64,000 nucleotides of DNA, from assembly GCA_001916065.1 (NCBI GenBank), contig MNRS01000021.1:1-64000 (forward strand). Reading direction: 5' to 3'. Under the pieces are notes generated by a model, which was given only the letters and a program-made list of their open reading frames with translations, searched no databases and was not told the origin of the DNA. Of the stretch, positions 58,922 through 64,000 are shown in pieces (the stretch's first letter is position 1; each line of letters starts with the position of its first letter). A program made the position numbers and the translations under genes. The DNA comes from Clostridium sp. 28_17. GTDB taxonomy: Bacteria; Bacillota; Clostridia; TANB77; CAG-508.

Positions 58922-61171
58922 ATGAAAAACTTTTTCATAATCTTAGCAATGAAAATACTAAATTTAATATTAAAAATATGTCATAAAAACGGAGGAAACT
59001 TTTTAGGAAAAATCGCATTTGACTTGAATCCAGAAATATTCAAATACTTTAAAGTCAACTGTCCCGTAATCGCGGTATCTGCCACAAACGGCAAAACAAT
59101 GACAAACAACTGCATAGGTTACACTCTAAAAACGGCAGGAAATAAAGTAGTAAGTAATGTTGAAGGAAACAATATGGAAACAGGGATACTTTCAACTATA
59201 TTAAAAAATTGTACTTTAACTGGAAAAATCAAAGCAGATTACTTAGTTTTCGAAGTTGACGAAAGTTACATTCCTGTTGTATTTAAAGCTTTTAGATTGG
59301 ATACATTGGTAATTCTAAACTTTTTTCGCGACCAATTAGATAGAAATGGGGAAGTTGAATCTTTAATTTTAAGAATAAATGAATTTTTGAAAACTTATAA
59401 TGGAAATTTAATTTTAAATAATGATGACCCAAATGTTGCACGACTTGGACATGCCAACCCAGACAATTCAAATGTTTATTATTTTAGTGTTGATAAATAT
59501 AAATTTGCAACAGAGCAAATTAAAGAAGCCGGTGAAGGCAAGTTCTGTCCTTTCTGTAAAACAAGATTAGAATATGAATATTATCAATATTCACATGTTG
59601 GAAAGTTTAAATGTCCAAATTGTAATTTTGGTGATAATGAAATTTACAAATTAGCAACAAATGTTGATTTAAAAAATAGATGTTTTGATATTGATGGAAA
59701 TACCTACAAAATAAATGGAAATAGTATTTATTTAATTTATAATTATACTGCTGTATATTCAGTTTGCAGTTTATATGATATTTCAAATGATATTGTAAAA
59801 AAATCTTTTTCAACTTTTGCCTTGAATAATGGCCGTTTGGAAGAAATTAAAATACATGGTGTTCCTACTATAATTAATTTAGCAAAAAATCCAACTGGAA
59901 GTAATGTTAGCTTGCGTATTTTAAATGAAGATGATTCAGAAAAAGAACTGCTTTTTGTTTTAAATGATAATATTGCTGATGGTTTTGATGTCTCTTGGAT
60001 TTGGGATATTAATTTTAATAATTTAAATAATGTTTCTAGAATTATTACTTCTGGAACTCGTGCTTATGATATTGCTATTAGAATTAAAACAAGTGGCTTC
60101 CCTGCTGAAAAAATTGAACCATATTTGAATTTAGAAGATGCCGTTAATGCTTTTTATAAAACTGATGTTAAAAAATATGTTATTGCAAATTATACATCTT
60201 TGCAACCTACTAGACATGAGTTGAAAAAGTTTAATGAGACGAATAAAAATAATAATGTAACTGATGTTGAGACTAGTGATACTTCTAAAAAAGAAGAAAT
60301 AAAAGTAAATGTTGAAAATACTGAAATAGATACAAAAGAAGCTCTTCAAAGTATTGATAATACTGATAATTCAGAAAATCAAGATAATAAAGATAAATCA
60401 ATAAAAATTTTATATTTATACCCCGATATGTTGGAACTTTATGGTGATTATGGAAATATCCAAGTTTTAAAATATAGAATTGAATCTCGTGGATACAAAT
60501 CAATTATAGATAGATATTCCATTGGTGATGCCGCTCCAAACTTTAATGATTACGACATTGTTTTCGCTGGTGGTGGTGCAGATAATGAGCAAAGCATTTT
60601 AGCAGAAGATTTGGTAAAATATAAAGATAATATAAAAGAAGCTGTTAATAATGGTGTGTTCTTCTTGCTTATCTGTGGTGCTTATCAATTATTTGGTAAA
60701 TACTACAAAGGTGTTGAAGGTAATATTATTCCTGGTCTTGAAGTTTTTGATTACTATACGGTTGCTAATCCTGATAGAAAGAAAAGGTGTATTGGAAATA
60801 TTGTTATAGATGCTAATTTGAGAAATTCAAATAACGATACAGATTCTAGTGACTCAAATATAAAAACAAAAGTTATTGGTTTTGAAAATCATGGTGGTCA
60901 AACTTTTGATATTTCTAATTCTTTTGGAAATGTTTTGTTTGGAAATGGTAATAAATTTGGTGATTCTGAAGAAGGATTTTTTGAAAATAATGTTATTGCC
61001 ACTTATTTGCATGGTCCACTTCTTTCTAAAAATCCTGAACTCTGCGATTATATTATCAAATATTGTTTAGATAGAAAATATAATGAAAATATTGAATTAG
61101 AGCCTTTAAACGATGAGTTTGAAAATTTGTGTAGAAAACAATTATTGAATAGATTTTTAGAAAAAAAATAA
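58922..61171 (+). CDS. MurT-GatD fusion: lipid II isoglutaminyl synthase, single chain
   Basis: Amidates the alpha-carboxyl of D-Glu in lipid II, normally done by two proteins, MurT and GatD. The start at 58922 follows GAAAGGA. In 749 residues, MurT comes first: P-loop SATNGKTMTNN at about 53, VFEVDESYIP near 118, four zinc cysteines at about 208, 211, 230 and 233 (CPFC, CPNC), then the MurT C-domain with SRIITSGTRAYDIAIR. A disordered N/D/E/T-rich linker spans about 430-495. GatD follows: ILYLYPDMLELYGDYGNIQV, VFAGGGADNEQ, nucleophile Cys near 585 in LLICGAYQLFG, and His near 695 in TYLHGPLLS. All known catalytic residues are present. It is monocistronic and divergent from metG. Confidence 0.92.
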   Translation: MKNFFIILAMKILNLILKICHKNGGNFLGKIAFDLNPEIFKYFKVNCPVIAVSATNGKTMTNNCIGYTLKTAGNKVVSNVEGNNMETGILSTILKNCTLTGKIKADYLVFEVDESYIPVVFKAFRLDTLVILNFFRDQLDRNGEVESLILRINEFLKTYNGNLILNNDDPNVARLGHANPDNSNVYYFSVDKYKFATEQIKEAGEGKFCPFCKTRLEYEYYQYSHVGKFKCPNCNFGDNEIYKLATNVDLKNRCFDIDGNTYKINGNSIYLIYNYTAVYSVCSLYDISNDIVKKSFSTFALNNGRLEEIKIHGVPTIINLAKNPTGSNVSLRILNEDDSEKELLFVLNDNIADGFDVSWIWDINFNNLNNVSRIITSGTRAYDIAIRIKTSGFPAEKIEPYLNLEDAVNAFYKTDVKKYVIANYTSLQPTRHELKKFNETNKNNNVTDVETSDTSKKEEIKVNVENTEIDTKEALQSIDNTDNSENQDNKDKSIKILYLYPDMLELYGDYGNIQVLKYRIESRGYKSIIDRYSIGDAAPNFNDYDIVFAGGGADNEQSILAEDLVKYKDNIKEAVNNGVFFLLICGAYQLFGKYYKGVEGNIIPGLEVFDYYTVANPDRKKRCIGNIVIDANLRNSNNDTDSSDSNIKTKVIGFENHGGQTFDISNSFGNVLFGNGNKFGDSEEGFFENNVIATYLHGPLLSKNPELCDYIIKYCLDRKYNENIELEPLNDEFENLCRKQLLNRFLEKK

Positions 61172-61182
61172 AAATTGTTCAA

Positions 61183-61213
61183 AGAAGAGATATGTTGACC
61201 ACATATCTCTTCT
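61183..61213. terminator. Bidirectional terminator between murT-gatD and nrdG
   Basis: AGAAGAGATATGT pairs with ACATATCTCTTCT (13 bp), loop TGACC, T-rich on both outer sides. It serves the converging genes. Confidence 0.88.
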
Positions 61214-61216
61214 CTT

Positions 61217-61744
61217 TTATAAGTATTGCTCTTCTTTTACAATTTTTCCGCTTTTCAAGCATTCTTTCACATCTAAAATTCTTTGATTTGAAGACCCTCT
61301 AAACTGAAGTTTTAAATCCTTTTTATCCTCTTCAAACTTACCATCAACAATAACATCAATATATTTTAATAATTCTCTTGTTGTTTCACTTTTTTGAGCC
61401 ATCTTTCCCATAACATCTTTTTCAAAATCAAACCCAGTATAACACCAAATATTTTTGTCTGGAAATTTCTCTTTTATATCTTTAACCAATGGCAGTAACC
61501 CCTCTTGATTTTTAGGTTCAAGAGGTTCTCCACCTAAAAGTGAAAGCCCCTCTATATAGTCATGGTCCATATATTCAATTATCTTTTGTTCTTCTTTTTC
61601 TGTGAATTTATCACCATAATTAAAGTCCCAAGCACATTGGTTAAAGCATCCTTTGCAATGGTGATTACATCCACTTACAAATAGAGAAACTCTAACTCCT
61701 TCACCATTTGCAACATCTATTTTCTTTATATCTGCATAATTCAT
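61217..61744 (-). CDS. nrdG: Anaerobic ribonucleotide reductase activating protein
   Basis: A radical-SAM enzyme that installs the glycyl radical on NrdD. The 175 residues have the 4Fe-4S motif CNHHCKGC (Cys26, 30, 33; CX3CX2C), GLSLLGGEPLEP and YTGFDFE. Its ribosome site TAGGAG adjoins a repeat hairpin that separates it from nrdD, about 90 bases away. This layout could reduce nrdG relative to nrdD expression. Confidence 0.95.
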   Translation of the reverse strand: MNYADIKKIDVANGEGVRVSLFVSGCNHHCKGCFNQCAWDFNYGDKFTEKEEQKIIEYMDHDYIEGLSLLGGEPLEPKNQEGLLPLVKDIKEKFPDKNIWCYTGFDFEKDVMGKMAQKSETTRELLKYIDVIVDGKFEEDKKDLKLQFRGSSNQRILDVKECLKSGKIVKEEQYL

Positions 61745-61756
61745 AAATATTCTCCT

Positions 61757-61838
61757 AAAAAAGGGATTGGGGGACGGGTCTTTAATCCCTAAAAAATTTT
61801 TAGGGATTAAAGACCCGTCCCCTCAATCCCGTTTTTTT
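61757..61838. repeat. REP-like repeat, family A, inverted pair between nrdD and nrdG
   Basis: Two family-A units in opposite orientation form an almost perfect inverted repeat (left arm 61757-61799, right arm 61800-61838) with A6 and T7 outer flanks. It overlaps the nrdD stop and ends just before the nrdG ribosome site. In the operon direction it has the shape of a terminator. Confidence 0.9.
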
Positions 61839-63963
61839 ACATATGTAAAACTCTTTGCTTAATTTCTTTAGTCTTGCCGGCATTCCAGAAATTCTCACCT
61901 AAATATCCACAAGTACGTCTTACAACATTCATTTTACTATGGTCTTTATTACCACAATTTGGGCACTCCCATTCATTATTATCATTTATAATAATCTCGC
62001 CATCAAAACCACAAACTTGGCAATAATCTGATTTTGTATTAAATTCTGCGTATTGAATATTATCATAAATAAATTTAACAGCCGTTTCTAATGCTATTAA
62101 GTTATGTTGCATATTTGGTATTTCGACATATGAAATTGCTCCACCTGAAGATATTTTTTGGAATTCACTTTCAAATTTTAATTTTTCAAATGCATCTATT
62201 TTTTCTCTTACATCTACATGATATGAATTTGTATAATATCCTTTGTCTGTTACATCTTCAATTGTTCCAAATTTTTCTTTATCAATACGTGCAAATTTGT
62301 AACATAAACTTTCTGCTGGTGTTCCATATAATGCAAATCCTATATTTGTTTCTTTTTTCCATTTGTCTGTCGTCTCACGCAAATGTTTCATAACTTTTAA
62401 TGCAAATTCGTGTCCCTCTGGTGTTGTATGTGATACTCCTTTCATTAATTTTGTCATTTCATATATTCCGATATATCCAAGTGACATTGTTGAATATCCA
62501 CCATACAATAATTTATCTATTTTTTCACCTTTTTGTAGTCTTGCTATTGCTCCATATTGCCAATGTATTGGGCTTATATCTGATAATGTTCCTAATAATG
62601 CATAATGTCTACACATTAATGCTTCTTTGCATAATTCTAGTCTTTCATCTAATAATTTCCAAAATTTTTCTTCGTCACCCTCTGCTATTATTGCTACCTG
62701 TGGTAAGTTGATGCTTACTACACCTTGATTAAATCTTCCTTCAAATTTGTAGTTTCCATTTTCATCTTTCCAAGGTGATAAAAAACTTCTACATCCCATT
62801 GGGCTAAACACATTTCCTTCATAATTTTCACGCATTTTCTTTGCAGATATGTAATCTGGATACATTCTTTTTGCTGAACATTTTACAGCAAGTCTTGTTA
62901 AATAGTCGTATTTTCCACCTTTTAGACAATTGTGTTCATCTAAAACATACACTAATTTTGGGAATGCTGGTGTTACATAAACTCCTGCTTCATTTTTTAC
63001 ACCTTGAATTCTTTGTTTTAAAATTTCTTCAATTATCATTGCATTTTCTTTTATGTATGGGTCATTTTCTTCTAATTGCAAAAATAATGTTACAAAAGGT
63101 GTTTGACCATTTGTTGTCATCAATGTATTTATTTGATATTGAATTGTTTGAACTCCTGCCTCTAATTCATGTCTTACTCGTACATCAACAAGTTCTTCAA
63201 TTGTGCTTCCTGATAATTTTCCTTTATATTTTTCCTCAATTTGTTTTTTATATTTATTATAACTTTTTCTTAAATATTTTCCTAAATGCTTAAGGTTAAC
63301 AGATTGTCCACCATATTGGTTACTTGCTACTGATGCAATTATTTGAGTCATTACAATACATGCAACTTGAAAACTTTTTGGACTTTCGATTAGTTTTCCA
63401 TTCATAACTGTTCCATTGTCTAACATATCACCAATATTGATTAAACAACAATTAAATATTGGTTGAACAAAATAGTCTGCATCATGAAAGTGTAATACTC
63501 CATCTTTATGTGCTTTTACTATTTTTTCTGGTAATAATAATCTGTTTGTTAAATCCCTTGAGACCTCTCCAGCTATATAATCTCTTTGTGTTGATGCAAG
63601 CATTGTATTTTTATTTGAATTTTCTTCTGCTAATTCTTTATTTTCATTTCTAATTAGCCCTAAAATTGATTCGTCTGTTGTATTTGATTTTCTTACTAAT
63701 GCTCTGTTATAACGATAAACTATGTATTCTTTGGCTAACTTATGTTTTCCCATGTCCATTAATTTTTCTTCTATTATGTCTTGAACATCTTCAACTAAGA
63801 TTCTTCTTTTTCCTAGTCCTTCTATATAATCTATAATCTCTTTTATCTCTTCTTTTGTTGCTTTTTCTTTTCCAATAACATCTCTATTTGCTTTTTCTAT
63901 TGCTACTGCTATTTTTTGCCTATCATAATCTACTATTCTTCCATCTCTTTTTATAATTTTCAT
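61837..63963 (-). CDS. nrdD: Anaerobic ribonucleoside-triphosphate reductase
   Basis: Makes deoxynucleotides without oxygen by a glycyl radical mechanism. The 708 residues begin with an ATP-cone (MKIIKRDGRIVDYDRQKIAV, 1-90). The barrel holds active-site cysteines. The C-terminal zinc site is CQVCG and CPNCG (about 648-673), and the radical Gly is in RRTCGYLG at about 683. GGGGGAC lies upstream of the ATG. The promoter is outside the window. Confidence 0.97.
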   Translation of the reverse strand: MKIIKRDGRIVDYDRQKIAVAIEKANRDVIGKEKATKEEIKEIIDYIEGLGKRRILVEDVQDIIEEKLMDMGKHKLAKEYIVYRYNRALVRKSNTTDESILGLIRNENKELAEENSNKNTMLASTQRDYIAGEVSRDLTNRLLLPEKIVKAHKDGVLHFHDADYFVQPIFNCCLINIGDMLDNGTVMNGKLIESPKSFQVACIVMTQIIASVASNQYGGQSVNLKHLGKYLRKSYNKYKKQIEEKYKGKLSGSTIEELVDVRVRHELEAGVQTIQYQINTLMTTNGQTPFVTLFLQLEENDPYIKENAMIIEEILKQRIQGVKNEAGVYVTPAFPKLVYVLDEHNCLKGGKYDYLTRLAVKCSAKRMYPDYISAKKMRENYEGNVFSPMGCRSFLSPWKDENGNYKFEGRFNQGVVSINLPQVAIIAEGDEEKFWKLLDERLELCKEALMCRHYALLGTLSDISPIHWQYGAIARLQKGEKIDKLLYGGYSTMSLGYIGIYEMTKLMKGVSHTTPEGHEFALKVMKHLRETTDKWKKETNIGFALYGTPAESLCYKFARIDKEKFGTIEDVTDKGYYTNSYHVDVREKIDAFEKLKFESEFQKISSGGAISYVEIPNMQHNLIALETAVKFIYDNIQYAEFNTKSDYCQVCGFDGEIIINDNNEWECPNCGNKDHSKMNVVRRTCGYLGENFWNAGKTKEIKQRVLHM

Positions 63964-64000
63964 TTTGTTCTTGTCCCCCCTAAACGCTTTAAGATAATTT

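Overview
The window looks like a stretch of chromosome from a low-GC, anaerobic, endospore-forming Clostridia-type Firmicute. The DNA is strikingly AT-rich. Shine-Dalgarno sites are strong (GGAGG or AGGAGG), and promoters are mostly TTGACA-17-TATAAT type. The sporulation set includes spoIIAA-spoIIAB-sigF, spoIID, a SpoIIQ-like M23 protein and gerW/ytfJ. Anaerobic metabolism is suggested by class III ribonucleotide reductase nrdD/nrdG, FeoB and a GGGtGRT/Fe-S scaffold pair. No respiratory gene is visible. I cannot name the species. Nearly all genes are on the minus strand. The plus-strand exceptions are a 71-aa orphan, tRNA-Leu, a 243-aa zinc-ribbon-like protein and a MurT-GatD fusion.

Layout. 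1-1242: Fe-S scaffold-like protein, a 22-codon small ORF and a partial GGGtGRT protein. 1368-6739: glycolytic operon pgk, an unknown membrane protein, tpiA, gpmI, then a YezG-type immunity protein. 6864-12151: GH15 glucoamylase-like enzyme, beta-CASP nuclease, unknown coiled-coil protein. 12247-18419: ftsK/spoIIIE, a coiled-coil protein, rsmD, divIVA, sepF, HlyD-like protein. 18394-25129: miaA, a membrane protein, mutL, secF/secD, an HD hydrolase. 25500-26600: a plus-strand orphan, a decayed IS200/IS605 element and a tandem tRNA-Gly. 26720-31231: groEL/groES with two CIRCE operators, a GNAT-like protein, pyrG with a likely attenuator. 31482-38253: rny, then the sporulation block. 38329-43530: NUDIX, scpA, recX, a repeat coiled-coil protein, recA, an orphan peptide-binding protein. 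43943-51451: feoB, a 45-aa protein, and a complete fructose PTS operon fruK-fruA-ptsH-ptsI. 51608-58639: unknown genes, tRNA-Leu, a polysaccharide deacetylase, metG. 58922-63963: murT-gatD fusion, nrdG, nrdD.

Two families of small GGGAC-core hairpin repeats (REP-like) are scattered through intergenic gaps. Some lie inside operons, between groES and groEL and between nrdD and nrdG. Spo0A-type boxes (TTGTCGAA) lie in front of spoIIA and also in front of an extra promoter about 280 bp upstream of the peptide-binding protein gene. The most unusual items are the single-chain MurT-GatD enzyme, the small ORF next to the GGGtGRT gene, the Spo0A-box promoter with no obvious ORF behind it, the one-base break in gerW, a four-helix SecF, and the partly duplicated tRNA-Gly.
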